Shown one piece after another: positions 33,301-44,987 of a DNA stretch of 64,000 nt. Origin of the DNA: Macrosoma leucophasiata (taxonomy: Eukaryota > Arthropoda > Insecta > Lepidoptera > Hedylidae); contig JAWQUS010000025.1 of the NCBI GenBank assembly GCA_036365455.1, forward strand, positions 22,356,001-22,420,000. Reading direction: 5' to 3'. The notes under the pieces are model-generated. The model ran no database searches. It was not told the origin of the DNA and worked only from the letters and a program-made list of their open reading frames with translations. Each line of letters opens with the position of its first letter. Position 1 is the first letter of the stretch. Made by a program: the position numbers and the translations under genes.

Positions 33301-36300
33301 AGCGGCCGACCTCGCCCACAGACCGCCCGGACGGTTCGAAACGCAGCCGGACTGTTAAAGGATCCTCCTTCACTATGTCAGCTAGCTCCTTTTCTACGTA
33401 CCTTTGATAACAATAAAAATCTTATCACTTCCTCATCAGAATCAGAATCAGAAACTCATTTGTTTATTTAGGGTGACAGGCACCTCTTATGACACGTCAA
33501 AAACAAACAAAATAAATAAAAGCGAATAACAATTGATATACATGTCAAACAAGATAAAAAATATATGTAAAGTCAAGAATATCACTAAGATAAAACTAAA
33601 TGTCATAAACTAATGTAAAAAGTATATCAGTAATATCAGTAATCATCATCACTACATTTTGTAAAGTCCCCATATTTTTCTGGCAGCGCTTATCTCGGAA
33701 AGTTGTGAACGGATTTTGTTCCTGTTTGAAATGTTGAAAAGAGGGTTTTCTCAGGAAGGTTTATATCTATAAGTTCTATAATTTGTCAATATCGTACTTA
33801 AATATACCAAGATATCACTGTTTTTGGGAAAGAAGTAGGGCGAGTCCCTACAGTATAATAAATGCTACTCTAGCTCGACTCCTACACTTTTTAAAACCGA
33901 TTTTAATCAAACTTTGCACACCATGTGCAGTTTAATCCAACTTGTTCCAAATTATGTCAGTTTTTTTTATGTAATGGAAGTGGCAAACAAGCATGCAGTT
34001 CACATTGATGTTAAGATTTAAAACCGCAAAATTATGTTAGTTTTTTTTAATATATATTGACGACCCGGTTAGTCCAGCGGTGTGAGATGACCGTTTGATT
34101 CGAAGGGTCGCGGGTTCGATCCCCGCACCGGGACAAATATTTGTATGGCCTACAGATATTTGTTTCGGGTCTGGGTGTTTGTGTATGTGTTGTATGTGTA
34201 CAACGGCACCCACGACACAGGTTTATACCTACTGTGGGGCTGTGAGTGTAAGCGTATTTTATTTATTTATTTTATGTAATGGAAGTGGCAAACAAGCATG
34301 CAGTTCACTGCAGCCATTAGACACCCACACAAAGACCAAGGTTAAAATGCACCTCTGTGCCGGAAATTACAGGGCCGTACATTAATTACCAATAGTGCTG
34401 GACACTACCATTTAGCAGCAAGTATGTTAGGTAATGCGGTGGGGCCTACGCTGTCACTGGAGCTCTACCACCAGTAAACTAAGTAACCAAATTGCACTTG
34501 TGTGAACCCGGTGCAGGTCGCTCGAATATGATAAAAAGACTTTTGGTTTAAAACTAACGAACCTGCCCCGTTACTTAGCTTCCCACAAAATATAAAGCGT
34601 TAAAATTTATAACACGACTCAGGAGTAATAATGTATGTATCTTCACGCCAGGTCCCTAACGGGGTAGGCAGAGAGTGTAGAGCGCCAGACATCCCGGTTC
34701 TGACAAACCTCTCGTGCCTCGTCTACCTTCATCATTCTCTTCATACATGCACGCCGATTCCTAAGACTTTTGACCCCACCATCAGGAGTAATAATAATAT
34801 ATAAAATAGTAATAATCACCATTTAGCCTTCTTATTGTCACAAGTGCACAAAAGTTCTCCATCAGGCGCCTCAAGAAAGCAGTTGTGGTACAGAGGCTTG
34901 CTTCGCGTCGCGTGCGGATATCGTTTGCTTAACACCGCGGCTTCTTTATTCACTTTGATTTCTTTTCGCCTGTCAATAAATATTTCAAAGTTAGAATTAT
35001 TTGAGCAAAATAAATAGTTACATTTTTATGTAAGGGAGGAGTCAAAAAAGCATGCAGCTCTCATTGATGCTAAGTCAGAGAATATGTAATAATACTACAT
35101 ATAGAATGGACACTTCGACGTCCCGCCCGATTTCCCCGCATCACCAACCTCCTCCCCTCTTATGGGCGGCGGTTGGTATTTTCTACGTGCTACGCACACA
35201 GGATTACGTGTAAATACACGTCACTGATGGATGTCTGTGTAATAGAGACCAAATTAAGCGTTTGTATGGAATTTTGGCGGAGTGTCCGCGGTGTGGCTAA
35301 GTGAAGATTGCCGCCTTTATACATTTTCACCCCTGAAACCTTAGTTGTTATGTTTCTATGATAGTTAATACGGAAACCGGAACACGATAGTGCTGCCATC
35401 CTGACACTGAACAGTACCATCAGGAGGCAGATAAATTAGGTAAAGCGATGATGCCTACGCCCAAATAAATTTCTTACAATCTACTCACTTCAATTCATTT
35501 TTCCTAATCGTCTGTTTCGTTTTGAAGACCAGATCAGCATACTTCATACACAAGTCGTTTATGTTGGCCCAACTGCTGTCATCTTTGCTGCGGAACCAAA
35601 AGAGCGGTCCTCGACTTTGATATTGTCGAATTAAGTCCACTAACATTCTTATGGCCACATAAGCGTCCGCCGCCGCGTAAGATATTTGACGATCGGTCAG
35701 GATCTCAGCTTCCCAGTCACTACAACGAATCTAAAATTAAAAAAAAATATTTTTTTTCTTTTCGAAAGGTTCGATAAACAGAAAAGTACATATTTACATG
35801 GCCGTTGTCAGGAGGCATATACGGCAGAGACCGTGTATTAATTCTTTATCTTTTAAAAATTTTGGATAACATTTTAATAAATTACATATCACAATTAATA
35901 CAATTTTTTTTATAGTTATATTTATTCTATGGGCTTATTGTTTATGTTAAGCATTGTTGCCTGAATTCAATAAATATATAGTGACGTATTCTCCTTAGAG
36001 GTTTTGTTATTTGAGATCGCATTGGTACGGTGCTAAGTTTTTCGTGGTGGTGTGCATTCGTTTTCAAGTGATTCGTATTAGTGAATTAGAGGTTCTGTTA
36101 TTCGTGATCGCCTGGCTTCTGAGCTAAGTTTTTCGTTGTCACGTGATTCGTGTTAGTAAACTTACGTAGACGTGGTATCCGGTGTTACACTCATTTGACT
36201 TACCCTCCATGACTTGTCCAAAGCCACTCTCAATAGTGTTTTGGACAGAGAAGCCAGCCCGCCAGCATTGTGACCGCATAGTTCAGCTAAATGCCTGATG

Positions 36301-38559
36301 TCCAACGTTGACCTCATGACCACGGAGTAGTCGAGGGTCAGGTACCTCGCGTCATCTGCGGGGGCAACGCCAACTTTGAATATGCTCTCATCTTCTAAAA
36401 GGTTCTGGAATAGTTGAAAATTTATAGGACAGTAGGGTTAGTTTCGCCTCAAACAGCTAAGGTCTCAAGAAAGGCACTTAATAGATACGTGTATTATATC
36501 CACGTCTGTACGTACGAAACTTTAAGCCTGTAGGTATTCTTTGAAGGGGTAAACAGTGGTAAATGCTTGCATTGAAGCATAAATGCAATCAGCCACAATT
36601 CCCCGGTTATGTTTTGTGTATAACCATGTAACATGGCATGCCTATTGACGTCTTCGGGCACAGTACTAAACTTCAACTTTGACAATGGAGAGACCTTCGA
36701 AGACACTGTGGCTGATTGGTTTTATGATATGATTCCACAAAAAAGGCCCACTGTTTGGGTCACTCCGTAGTGACCCTACATAATCATAATCAGTATCAGT
36801 TCAAATGAGATTAAATGCATTCTAACAAAAATATAACTATAGCACTCACTTTTAGAGATTCTGGTAGAGATTTCAAATGGTTGAGTCTGAATAGTACACA
36901 CAGTCCATCGTAAGAAGCCATCTGTATCAGAGCTACTGGGTGCCTATTTCCTTGCTCTGTCACCCATTCACAGTCAAACCCTATTGCTCTGTACAAGGTA
37001 CTTCTCCTGAATAAAATAAAAATGAAATGAAAAGAACATACAATATGGTTTTTTTTATGTAATGAAAGCGCCAAACTAGCATGTAGTTCACATTGATGTT
37101 AAGTGATGACTGGAGCCTATAGACAACCACACAAAGACCAGAGGTCAAAAAGCAGATGCGCTACCACTCCTGAGGCCTAAGGTCTACATTACCGCCTGAC
37201 CCAAACACGATAGTACTGAACACATTAAGCGGCAAGTATATTAGGTAATGCGGTGGTGCCTACACCCGCGAGCTCCGTCACCGGAGCTCTATCACCAGTA
37301 AAAGTATGGTGCCTAATAACTAATACAGAGGAGTAACATCTTTGAAATCAAGAATGGCAAAGCTACCTTTGGTTTTAGTGTAGAGGGGCCATTCAAGTAT
37401 TACGTGGGCACTATGAGGGGGTGGGGGGGGGTCTTTGCTCTGCTTATTTTGGATGACTTGGGGAGTAGGGGAGTCTAGATGATGATTACGTCATCGGTAG
37501 TTATTTACTTATTACATCAGTAAAATCTAATCTGGATCCTTAATCTATTTTCTTATTTTTAAAATTATAAATATAACATTATAATTGTAATATTAAAAAA
37601 AAACAATACATTAATTGAAAAATGTTTACGTAAGCATGGGGGGAGGGGGTAAGAGCTTTGCTTACTTTTGCTGACAAAGGGGATGGGGGGGTAAAGAATT
37701 GTAATAAATCTGCTATCGTAATACTTGAACGGCCCCATATGTCTATAGGCTAGGCATGCATCCATCATTCATCATCATTTTTACTGGTGGTAGAGCTCCA
37801 GTGACGGAGCTCGCGGGCGTATGCACCACCGCATCACCTAATTTACTTGCCGCTAAATGGTAGTGTTCAGCACTATCGTGTTCCGGTCAGGTGGTAATGT
37901 ACGCCCCTGTAATTTCCGGCACAGAGGCATAACACCTTAGGCCTCAGGGGTGGTAACGCATCTGCATTTGGCCTTGGTCTTCATGTGGGTGTCTATAGGC
38001 TGCAGTCATCACTTAACATCAATGTGAACTGCATGCTTGTTTGCCACTTCCATTACATAAAAAAAAAAAAGTCAATTAAAAAAAAAACTATCAGTAATCT
38101 GGCTGGTTGACTACATAGGCTGCTTATGTGGTGGTAATAAAATAATATTTGATTGATTTTGGTAACTATTTCAGTTAGTAGGCATAATTATTTTGGCCAT
38201 CAGACATATTCATTTTGATTACCTGTTTATTTGTTAGGAAAGGTATATTAATCGAGTTTGAAATAATATATATGAAATGATACAATATTACACCATAATA
38301 TGTAGTTTATATCAAGGAAATTCTCAAAAAGCTATGTCTTTTTCTTTTATGTTAAATTTCAAGGGACTTACCTTCGCAATTCCATTACACATTTGTCACA
38401 ATCTGTCTCATTTGTGATAATCTTGACTTTTACGTTTTTGAATATTTCTTTAATATTCTTGATCCTATATTTTTGATTCCAAATCGCATAGGTTAGGCCA
38501 GCACAGCCAAGTGCAACAGCAGAGGCAATACCTATTTGTAGCTTTGAATACGACTCCAT
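30347..38559 (-). CDS. EXD2: EXD2-like 3'-5' exonuclease, 9 exons
   Basis: EXD2 is a DEDDy nuclease tied to DNA-end resection and also found anchored at mitochondria. Exons, 5' to 3': 38372-38559, 36850-37006, 36204-36404, 35489-35730, 34820-34969, 33199-33401, 32633-32798, 31596-31757, 30347-30548. All are GT-AG and phases close to 556 residues (human 621). Residues about 8-26 form a membrane anchor. The exonuclease has FDCEW (D74, E76), LDIRHL (D150) and YAAAD (Y200, D204), so all DEDDy residues are present. The C-terminal half has the EXD2-specific Cys/His region: LCTCDNKKAKW, KCVVCGSANSYIRKNVVP, DHSSHDVVLLCANCH. It ends with a MWREHFLTSM block shared with the human protein. The stretch between anchor and nuclease is shorter than in human. 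A poly(A) signal (AATAAA on the minus strand) lies at 30219-30224. Introns carry many repeats. The gene is divergent from DDX23. Confidence 0.94.
30655..31121. mobile_element. 467-bp element with 14-bp perfect inverted ends, EXD2 intron 8
   Basis: GTCGATTTACATCA at 30655 and TGATGTAAATCGAC ending at 31121. A stretch like the flanks runs without the insert at about 61880-62010, so this is a real insertion into an older repeat. Confidence 0.65.
31166..31542. mobile_element. MITE with AAGCCCTATTC ends, EXD2 intron 8
   Basis: AAGCCCTATTCTATACC at the left pairs with GGTATGAATAAGGCTT at the right. The inside holds more inverted blocks (ACCGCCTAAC, GTTAGGCGGT). Confidence 0.6.
32098..32566 (-). 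mobile_element. LINE (CR1/jockey-like) RT C-terminal fragment in EXD2 intron 7
   Basis: On the minus strand the translation carries the conserved LINE end: LDSLQRRAVRIVNDPG, LYHLYNGECSAELFEMVP, RFSRTFLLRTCKLWNQLP, then a Gly-Phe-Phe-Lys block. The same kind of end is widespread in lepidopteran LINEs. It sits in the same orientation as EXD2. It contains the hairpin at 32285-32324. Confidence 0.75.
32285..32324. other. Perfect 15-bp hairpin in the LINE fragment
   Basis: CACTGCCAGGTGTCC at 32285-32299 pairs exactly with 32310-32324 around a 10-nt loop. Confidence 0.8.
33437..33640 (-). repeat. LINE 3' end with AATCAG tail, EXD2 intron 5
   Basis: The tail AGAATCAGAATCAGAAACTC and the block GTGACAGGCACCTCTTATGA recur at 46283-46425. 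This is a non-LTR 3' end read on the minus strand. Confidence 0.65.
33962..34480 (-). repeat. Two 290-bp repeat pieces around a SINE
   Basis: 33962-34018 and 34262-34480 are pieces of the repeat. Both restart at TATGTAATGGAAGTGGCAAA, so they are two copies rather than one split copy. The tRNA-derived SINE lies between them. Confidence 0.65.
34062..34262 (+). repeat. tRNA-derived SINE, copy 1 (EXD2 intron 5/6 region)
   Basis: The head GACCCGGTTAGTCCAGCGG carries an A-box and GGGTTCGATCCC carries a B-box of a polymerase III promoter. A body with ACAACGGCACCCACGACACAGG follows, then a T-rich end with ATTT repeats. It lies between two fragments of the 290-bp repeat. Confidence 0.85.
34628..34790. 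repeat. Repeat with CTTCACGCCAGGTCCCTA, copy 2
   Basis: Second copy of the 28.2-kb repeat, in EXD2 intron 5. Confidence 0.6.
35028..35463 (-). repeat. 290-bp repeat interrupted by another element
   Basis: The repeat starts near 35028 (AAAAGCATGCAGCTC) and resumes near 35325. The insert starts TCAGAGAATATGTAATAATAC, a start also seen at 27676, so it is a separate short family. It lies in EXD2 intron 4. Confidence 0.5.
36510..36700. repeat. Related SINE-like block in EXD2 intron 2
   Basis: It shares the GTAAATGC..GCATT..CATGTAACATG order with 25740-25920. It is diverged. Confidence 0.45.
37050..37310 (-). repeat. 290-bp repeat, near full, EXD2 intron 1
   Basis: TTTTTTATGTAATGAAAGCG start, GAGCTCTATCACCAGTAAAA end. 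It lies in opposite orientation to the copy at 37778-38070, with 468 bp between. Confidence 0.75.
37385..37736. mobile_element. MITE with GGGGCC.TTCAAGTATTACG ends and G-runs, EXD2 intron 1
   Basis: GGGGCCATTCAAGTATTACG at the left and CGTAATACTTGAACGGCCCC at the right, one mismatch in 20. Several runs of 4-9 G lie just inside both ends. Confidence 0.75.
37778..38070 (+). repeat. 290-bp A-tailed repeat, full copy
   Basis: Complete copy, from TTTTTACTGGTGG to CATTACATAAAAAAAAAAAA, in EXD2 intron 1. Confidence 0.85.
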
Positions 38560-39319
38560 AATCGTTATAATTGAATACTGTATAAAATACCGCTCCTTTT
38601 CGTTTTCACATAATTATTGAAATCAGTTATTAATTATGAGTAATTCATTTTTAATCACAAACACAAACCTTTTGTTTTGAAATTTTTGAATCATCTGGCA
38701 TGCATGGTTGACATGTGACATACGTGCACATGACGTGGATGGACAAGTAATGGGGCTGTTTAGAGCAATTATACAAATGAAGTGATAATTTATCTATACT
38801 AATATTATAAAGCTAAAGAGCTTGTTTGTTTGTTTGCTTGAACGCGCTAATCTCAGGAACTACTGGTCCGACATGAAAAGTTTTATCAGTGTTAGATAGC
38901 CCATTTATCGAGGAAGGCTATAGACTATATCATATCATCACGCTATGACTAATAGGAACGGAGCAGCGCGGGCGAAGCCGGGGTGGGCCGCTAGTTAACT
39001 AGAAAAATGACAACGTGTACGGGCTTCAAAATTAAAAAAAAACAAGACCCTTATAAGATCACTAATGCATCTATGTCTATCCGTTGATTCAAAATTACAG
39101 ACCGGATTAATTTTTGTATGATCTTAATTACCTACTCTAAACGGGCCCAATGTGGTGTCAAATGAAGTGAAGTAAATGGAAGTAATTGACTGAAGTGTCA
39201 TGGTGGCATGTGTCAGTCAATAGTGATTTCAGTCAAATGTCAAAATAATTACAAGCGCGTAGTGCGCGTATTTATCGAATGAAAAATTATACAAAGATAT
39301 TGTTGTAAATTTGTATAAA
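38560..39319. promoter_or_regulatory. Divergent promoter region, EXD2 and DDX23
   Basis: 760 bp separate the two starts. The DDX23 side has TGTCA-rich sequence (about 39198-39245) and a GCGCGTAGTGCGCG palindrome-like block near 39255. A Helitron fills 38793-38994. No TATA box could be assigned. Confidence 0.5.
38793..38994 (+). mobile_element. Short Helitron in the EXD2-DDX23 promoter gap
   Basis: A|TCTATACTAATATT start, hairpin GCGGGCGAAGCCGGGG, end CCGCTAG|T. It is non-coding. It lies between the divergent starts of EXD2 (38559) and DDX23 (39320). Confidence 0.85.
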
Positions 39320-41752
39320 ATGGCTCGAGATAGAAGCCCGGAGCGCCGGCGGTCACGTTCTAGGGACAGACGTGAAAGAGATCGCTATGAAGAGCGCGAA
39401 TCGCATAGAGAAAAAGCGAAACGTCGAGACAGGTCACGGAGTCCTCGGAAGGAAAGGGAGCGTTCTAGGAGTCCAAGACGAGAGAGAGAACGTTCGAGAA
39501 GCCCGGCGCGTAAAGATCGCGGTCGTTCAAGAAGTCCGAAGAAACGCGATGTGAAGGATAAAGATAGGCGTTACGATGAAAAAGAAAAGTCAAAGAGCAA
39601 GAAGGAAGAAGAATCTAAACAGGAAGAAGTGGAAGACGAAAAGAAGGAGGAAGAACCGAAACCCGTTAAACGTGAGCCTTTGTCTTTAGAGGAATTGTTG
39701 GCTAAAAAAAAAGCCGAAGAAGAAGCAAGGAGTAAGCCAGTTTTCCTAACGAAAGAACAAAGGGCCGCTATAGCGCTGGAACGGCGCAGGGAGCAAGTGG
39801 AAGCCATGAGGGCTAATGTTGAGAAACCAGCAATTGCTACAATTGATCTTACGGGTCCTTCAAAAAAGGAAGAAGAAAAGAAATATAAAGAAGACAAAGA
39901 TCGTGAGAGGGAGAGGGAAAGAGAAAGAGAGAGGGAAAGGAAATATGAGGAACGAAAAGCAAATGACAGAAGGGAAGACAAAAAGGAAAAAAATGAAGAG
40001 CACAATAAGACTAAAGACAAAGAACGTGAAGAGGAAGCTATCAAGGCTCGTTATTTGGGTATTGTGAAGAAAAAACGTAGAGTACGTCGGCTTAATGATC
40101 GTAAGTTTGTATTTGATTGGGATGCATCAGAGGACACTTCTAATGATTACAACACACTGTACAAAGAAAGGCATCAAGTCCAGTTTTTCGGACGTGGTCA
40201 CATAGCTGGTATTGACATAAAAGCTCAAAAGAAAGATCACTGTAAATTTTATGGTAACTTACTGGAGAAAAGGAGGACTGAACTGGAGAAAGAACAAGAA
40301 AAACTACGTCTCAAGAAGGTTAAAAAGAAGGAGGACAAACAAAAATGGGATGACCGGCACTGGTCTGAAAAGGATCAAGATGAAATGACTGAGAGGGACT
40401 GGAGAATCTTCAGGGAAGATTATAATATTACTATCAAGGGTGGAAAAATACCCAATCCAATTCGATCCTGGAAGGAAGCTGGCTTCCATAATGATATAAT
40501 GGACATCATAACAAAAGTTGGTTACAAAAGCCCTACTCCTATTCAGAGGCAAGCTATTCCAATTGGTTTGCAAAACAGAGACATCATTGGTGTTGCCGAA
40601 ACTGGTTCCGGTAAAACTCTGGCATTCCTGATACCTTTGTTGACATGGATTCAATCACTCCCAAAAAATGAACGTATGGAGGATGCTGATCAAGGACCAT
40701 ATGCCATAATATTGGCTCCAACTCGTGAATTGGCGCAACAAATTGAAGAGGAAACTAATAAATTCGGTATACCTTTGGGCATCACATCTGTCGTCGTCGT
40801 TGGTGGTCTGTCGAGAGAGGAACAAGGTTTTAAACTGCGTCTGGGGTGCGAAATTGTAATCGCCACCCCTGGCCGTCTCATAGATGTCCTTGAAAACAGA
40901 TATCTCGTACTCAACCGCTGCACCTACGTAGTACTCGATGAAGCCGATCGTATGATTGATATGGGTTTCGAACCTGACGTCCAGAAGATTCTAGAATATA
41001 TGCCAGTTTCAAATATCAAACCAGATTCGGATGCTGCAGAAGACGCGTCTGTTCTGCTCGCGAACTATAATACGAAAAAGAAGTACAGACAGACTGTGAT
41101 GTTTACAGCTACTATGCCACCAGCCGTTGAACGTTTGGCACGCAGTTATCTTCGACGGCCAGCTATAGTTTACATAGGTTCCGTAGGCAAACCAGTAGAC
41201 CGAACAGAACAAGTTGTTTTCATGATAGGCGAGAACGAAAAACGTAGGAAGCTAACGGAGATCCTCCAACGAGGCGTAGAACCACCGATAATCATATTCG
41301 TGAACCAGAAGAAAGGTGCTGACGTTCTTGCGAAAGGTCTCGAGAAATTGAGCTTCAATGCTTGCACATTGCACGGCGGCAAAGGTCAAGAACAACGTGA
41401 CTTCGCATTGGCGAGTCTTAAGAACGGTTCCAAGGACATCCTCGTTGCTACAGATGTCGCTGGTCGTGGTATCGACATCAAAGACGTTAGTATGGTCATT
41501 AACTACGACATGGCAAAGACGATTGAAGACTATACGCATCGTATCGGTCGTACCGGGCGTGCCGGTAAGACTGGTAAGGCTGTGTCATTCGTCACTAAAG
41601 AAGACTCGGCCTTATTCTACGATTTGAAGCAAGTTCTACTTGCTAGCTCTGTTTCGACATGTCCACCAGAGCTAATGAATCATCCAGAAGCCCAGCACAA
41701 GCCGGGTACAGTTGTAACCAAGAAACGGAGAGAAGAAATGATATTTGCGTAA
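39320..41752 (+). CDS. DDX23: DDX23/Prp28 DEAD-box splicing helicase
   Basis: DDX23 (U5-100K, yeast Prp28) is the U5 snRNP helicase that helps exchange U1 for U6 at the 5' splice site. The 810-residue product (human 820) has an N-terminal RS domain to about residue 95 (RSRSPRR-type repeats), a Lys/Glu-rich charged region to about 255, then the helicase core: Q motif ([10 protein letters not shown], about 403), AETGSGKT (about 426), [12 protein letters not shown] in [13 protein letters not shown] (about 538), TAT in MFTATMPP (about 595; this family has TAT, not SAT), GRGIDI and [11 protein letters not shown] (about 739). The end ([13 protein letters not shown]) is as in human. The ATG at 39320 is chosen; the open frame runs nine bases further upstream but has no earlier ATG. 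There are no introns. A poly(A) signal AATAAA is at 41777-41782. No catalytic motif is missing. Confidence 0.97.
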   Translation: MARDRSPERRRSRSRDRRERDRYEERESHREKAKRRDRSRSPRKERERSRSPRRERERSRSPARKDRGRSRSPKKRDVKDKDRRYDEKEKSKSKKEEESKQEEVEDEKKEEEPKPVKREPLSLEELLAKKKAEEEARSKPVFLTKEQRAAIALERRREQVEAMRANVEKPAIATIDLTGPSKKEEEKKYKEDKDRERERERERERERKYEERKANDRREDKKEKNEEHNKTKDKEREEEAIKARYLGIVKKKRRVRRLNDRKFVFDWDASEDTSNDYNTLYKERHQVQFFGRGHIAGIDIKAQKKDHCKFYGNLLEKRRTELEKEQEKLRLKKVKKKEDKQKWDDRHWSEKDQDEMTERDWRIFREDYNITIKGGKIPNPIRSWKEAGFHNDIMDIITKVGYKSPTPIQRQAIPIGLQNRDIIGVAETGSGKTLAFLIPLLTWIQSLPKNERMEDADQGPYAIILAPTRELAQQIEEETNKFGIPLGITSVVVVGGLSREEQGFKLRLGCEIVIATPGRLIDVLENRYLVLNRCTYVVLDEADRMIDMGFEPDVQKILEYMPVSNIKPDSDAAEDASVLLANYNTKKKYRQTVMFTATMPPAVERLARSYLRRPAIVYIGSVGKPVDRTEQVVFMIGENEKRRKLTEILQRGVEPPIIIFVNQKKGADVLAKGLEKLSFNACTLHGGKGQEQRDFALASLKNGSKDILVATDVAGRGIDIKDVSMVINYDMAKTIEDYTHRIGRTGRAGKTGKAVSFVTKEDSALFYDLKQVLLASSVSTCPPELMNHPEAQHKPGTVVTKKRREEMIFA

Positions 41753-41776
41753 GTGTAAAGGATAAATAAGATGAAT

Positions 41777-41782
41777 AATAAA
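41777..41782 (+). terminator. DDX23 poly(A) signal
   Basis: AATAAA 25 bases after the DDX23 stop codon. Confidence 0.7.
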
Positions 41783-42426
41783 AGAATATGAAAATATAAT
41801 AATATTTTATTGCTTGATAGATGTTCGACTGTATCACTGTAGTTAATAAATAAAATTCTACCTAGAAGCTTCTCTCACGTAAGTCGGCGCCATTAAACTG
41901 AAACAGAGATTAATTATTTAAAAAAAAACCCTATTAATCCGTAATTATCGCCGCATATAGTACGCAAATAGACTTATTTTACAAAAAGTTATAAATTTTA
42001 TTTTTTGATTTAAAAGTTGATATCCACATCACAGTACATTGCTGTGTTTCCCAAAATTATCACGTTACCTCAAAATAGCAATGTACTGCAAAGTGGTAAC
42101 TGAGACACATAATACCCCTATCAGACGTATTTCTTATCAGTCTAAAGGCATCCATTGGACAAAAGCCTCCCCAAAGATTACCATACAACAAGCAGGTTCT
42201 TTACTTTGCCTTCATCAGGGTGAAATGCCATAATCGCCACACTTAGCATGAGCATGTAGGCTCGTGACCGCAGTGACGGTAGTTATATCGCAGCCCATCC
42301 CGCGTTATAGCATTTACTACCGCCCTAATCCTATGATTTCACTGCCATTGTTCGGTTTATTGATTCTCCACCACCTGGGCTCGTCACGTCCCTATACCTA
42401 CCTTACCCGTCAGGTCACGGTCAGTA
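41783..42426. other. DDX23 3' flank
   Basis: No clear gene. A minus-strand splice-acceptor-like site near 41893 opens a 10-codon end that I do not accept as an exon. Confidence 0.4.
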
Positions 42427-42581
42427 CAGGGGCCTTATTTCCGTAACAATAAGTCGTTGAATCGCAACTGAATCGATTCGCTAGCTTGCTATAACCAATA
42501 CGCGCGACCTGTGTTAGAACAAGACAGCGAGCCGATTTCATTCCGATTTAACGACATTATATTACGAGAATAAGGCTCCTG
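42427..42581. mobile_element. TA-flanked MITE, 155 bp
   Basis: CAGGGGCCTTATTTCCGTAA to TTACGAGAATAAGGCTCCTG, with TA on both sides. Confidence 0.7.
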
Positions 42582-42594
42582 TAAAGATTATTGT

Positions 42595-42722
42595 AATTTC
42601 CAATAGAGGCATAATACCTTAGGCCTGAATATCGGCAAAACCTCTTAATTGAAATCTGTTTTCTTTATATAGATGTTTATAGGATATGGTATTCACTTAC
42701 CATCAATGTGAACTGTACCTAT
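42595..42722 (+). repeat. 290-bp repeat, partial diverged copy
   Basis: AGAGGCATAATACCTTAGGC and CTTACCATCAATGTGAACTG match the repeat. The 5' part is missing. Confidence 0.5.
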
Positions 42723-43058
42723 GTAGGTGTAAAGAAATTAATAAGAACATACAGTTAATTTACTTACTTGTTTTTACTGTTCATTTGCTAATTCATCTTG
42801 TATCCTGAAACAGTGAAATGGAAAATTAAATGATTGAAATATGTATAATATAGCTAATCCTAAAACAAAGCTAACCAATAGATGCAAATTGGAAACAATC
42901 GTCAAGGCAGGTATTAAATAAAATTACAAAAATAATACCAAAACAAAGGTAAATAATAAAATTAGAACGCATTACTGAAAAGCACAAGTAGGTTCAACTG
43001 CCAATCAAGTATTTTTGGCTAACATAACATGCAGATGCAAGAAGCAACATTATTCTCC

Positions 43059-43223
43059 CAGGGGCCTAATACAATTCTGCTAATATAGTTCGTCGTAAAT
43101 TTCATTGGGTCACAATCGTATTGTATTATGTCCTGCTCTGACATAGGTCACGCGTATTGGTTAAAGCAAACCATAAGAGCAAACCAAAGACAATTACGAC
43201 AAACATAGCAGAATTAGCACCAG
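43059..43223. mobile_element. MITE with CAGGGGCCTAAT ends
   Basis: CAGGGGCCTAATACAATTCTG pairs with CAGAATTAGCACCAG. Inner arms CGTCGTAA/TTACGAC. Confidence 0.6.
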
Positions 43224-43382
43224 TATTCACGGTCGAATATTGAAACATCATTCAATTTTATGTGGCAGATAAGTCTTTTTGGCTGTACACCACACACTTC
43301 AAAACAACAATGTGCATGTGATGTATTGTAGATTGTAGGTACCCTGTGTTATGGTTTAACCCCACGAATAATACTAGTGTAA

Positions 43383-43669
43383 TTTTACTGGTGGTAGACC
43401 TCCAGTGAAATAGCTCGCGGGCGAAGGCACCACCACATTACCTAATATACTTGCCGCTAAATGGTAGTGTTCAGCACTATCGTGTTCCGGTCAGGTGGTA
43501 ATGTATGGCTCTGTAATTTCCGGCACAGAGGCATAACACCTTAGGCCTCAGGAGTGGTAACACATCTGCATTTTGATGTTGGTCTTTGTGTGGGTGTCTA
43601 TAGGCTGCAGTCATCACTTAACATCAATGTGAACTGCATGCTTGTTTGCCACTTCCATTACATAAAAAA
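43383..43669 (+). repeat. 290-bp A-tailed repeat, full copy
   Basis: Complete copy between DDX23 and the MICOS gene, ending CATTACATAAAAAAA. Confidence 0.85.
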
Positions 43670-44859
43670 ATAAAAATAATAATGTGCCTATAGAAATGTA
43701 ATTCTCAATCAGCCATCGCTTCGATCCATATACGCAAGGAAACAAACTGCAATTAGTAATAAACACACACACTTTAAACATAGATTATGCTGGGATTCTA
43801 TTGGTTGCGACAAAGTCATTTCGCCGAGCAGCAAAGAAACATCCAATAGCCTGGCCCGCTGAGGTTTGTGCCATTCATGCCCTGTGCACGGTGTGTGTCT
43901 TTAGGAGGAAACATTTTTTGGCGTAGTTACACTTCTTTACATTATCATTCCTAGGTTTAACCTTACGTAAAATTGAGTGACGCTTTAGTCATGAAGCTGA
44001 AGGTAAAAATGGAGCCAACAGGGCAACACTACGAACAACAGCATGGGTCAAATAACGACATCTTTGATATCGCTATCTTTTAACAATACATTAGACAGAG
44101 AAAGTGGGACCAACCAATATTGTATCTGTATTCAACCTTTTTGAAATACCTAAAGTGAAATAATTTAATTGATAAAAAAATGTGCGATCCAAATTTTTGT
44201 TGAAAGTTACCTAAGGGGGGCATGAAAATATTATTTTTGGCTCGGGGAGGCTCGGCAAAATAAAGGTTGGGAAACCCTGGCTTAGAGGATTATCATGTCG
44301 TGGGGGAAGAAAGATAATTTACAAAGAAAGATAATTTTCTCATATACGGCTATACGGGAGTAGATTCTGATATAAAATCCTCAAAAATGGAGAATTTTTC
44401 CGTGTTTTTTTTACTCATCAAGGAAAAAAAAATGGATACACAGGCGCAATTGCATAGGGTATCAAGAAGCATAAATGGGTCTCATTCACTATAACTTTTT
44501 TAGGAGGCATCCTTTAATTGCGTGAGTCAACATTTACCACGAACTACCTCTTTTAATTTGAATTCACTGTCCCGACATTTTGGGATATGTGTAGATATGG
44601 CTACCTATATCTTCGTGGAGGAAATAGGTACTCTCGCGATTTAGGTACGCACTAGATTTTACAGGAGTTTTTCCATAGAATATAACGTCACATGGCGATG
44701 AGGGACGTCTATGTACCTATTGGTACTGAGTGCATAAAACGTTAGGACATTACTGATTCAACTCAGCCGTCCTCCCGTTTTGAGCTCAAGTCGTTAATAG
44801 ATGCCTCCTAATTCAAAAGCTAATTTAAAAACAAAATCAAATGCATCACACTAAAGGCG
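43670..44859. other. Intergenic, DDX23 to MICOS gene
   Basis: No gene or repeat boundary that I can place. Confidence 0.4.
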
Positions 44860-44865
44860 TTTATT
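44860..44865 (-). terminator. MICOS gene poly(A) signal
   Basis: AATAAA on the minus strand, about 123 bases past the stop codon. Confidence 0.5.
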
Positions 44866-44987
44866 ATCAACAACAACCTGAAAAAAAAAGTGACGAAAAA
44901 CATAAAACCAGCAAAATTGACGTTGCCCAACTGTGGTACACATGCAGTGACACAATAAAGCTGAAAGCTCCTTCACCACCCGAATAC

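Noticed and set aside
34062..34140. Functional tRNA gene
   Set aside because: A- and B-boxes are good, but no proper acceptor stem or anticodon arm forms, and the same sequence recurs with a SINE body.
39311..39319. TTG nine bases upstream as DDX23 start
   Set aside because: The ATG at 39320 gives MARDRSP, the expected start of an RS domain.
41839..41893. Minus-strand terminal exon (NGADLRERSF)
   Set aside because: Acceptor-like site and a short peptide reminiscent of proteasome ATPases, but no upstream exon fits and it is only about 10 codons.
42770..42807. Another minus-strand terminal exon
   Set aside because: Short acceptor-stop combination with no partner; chance level in AT-rich DNA.
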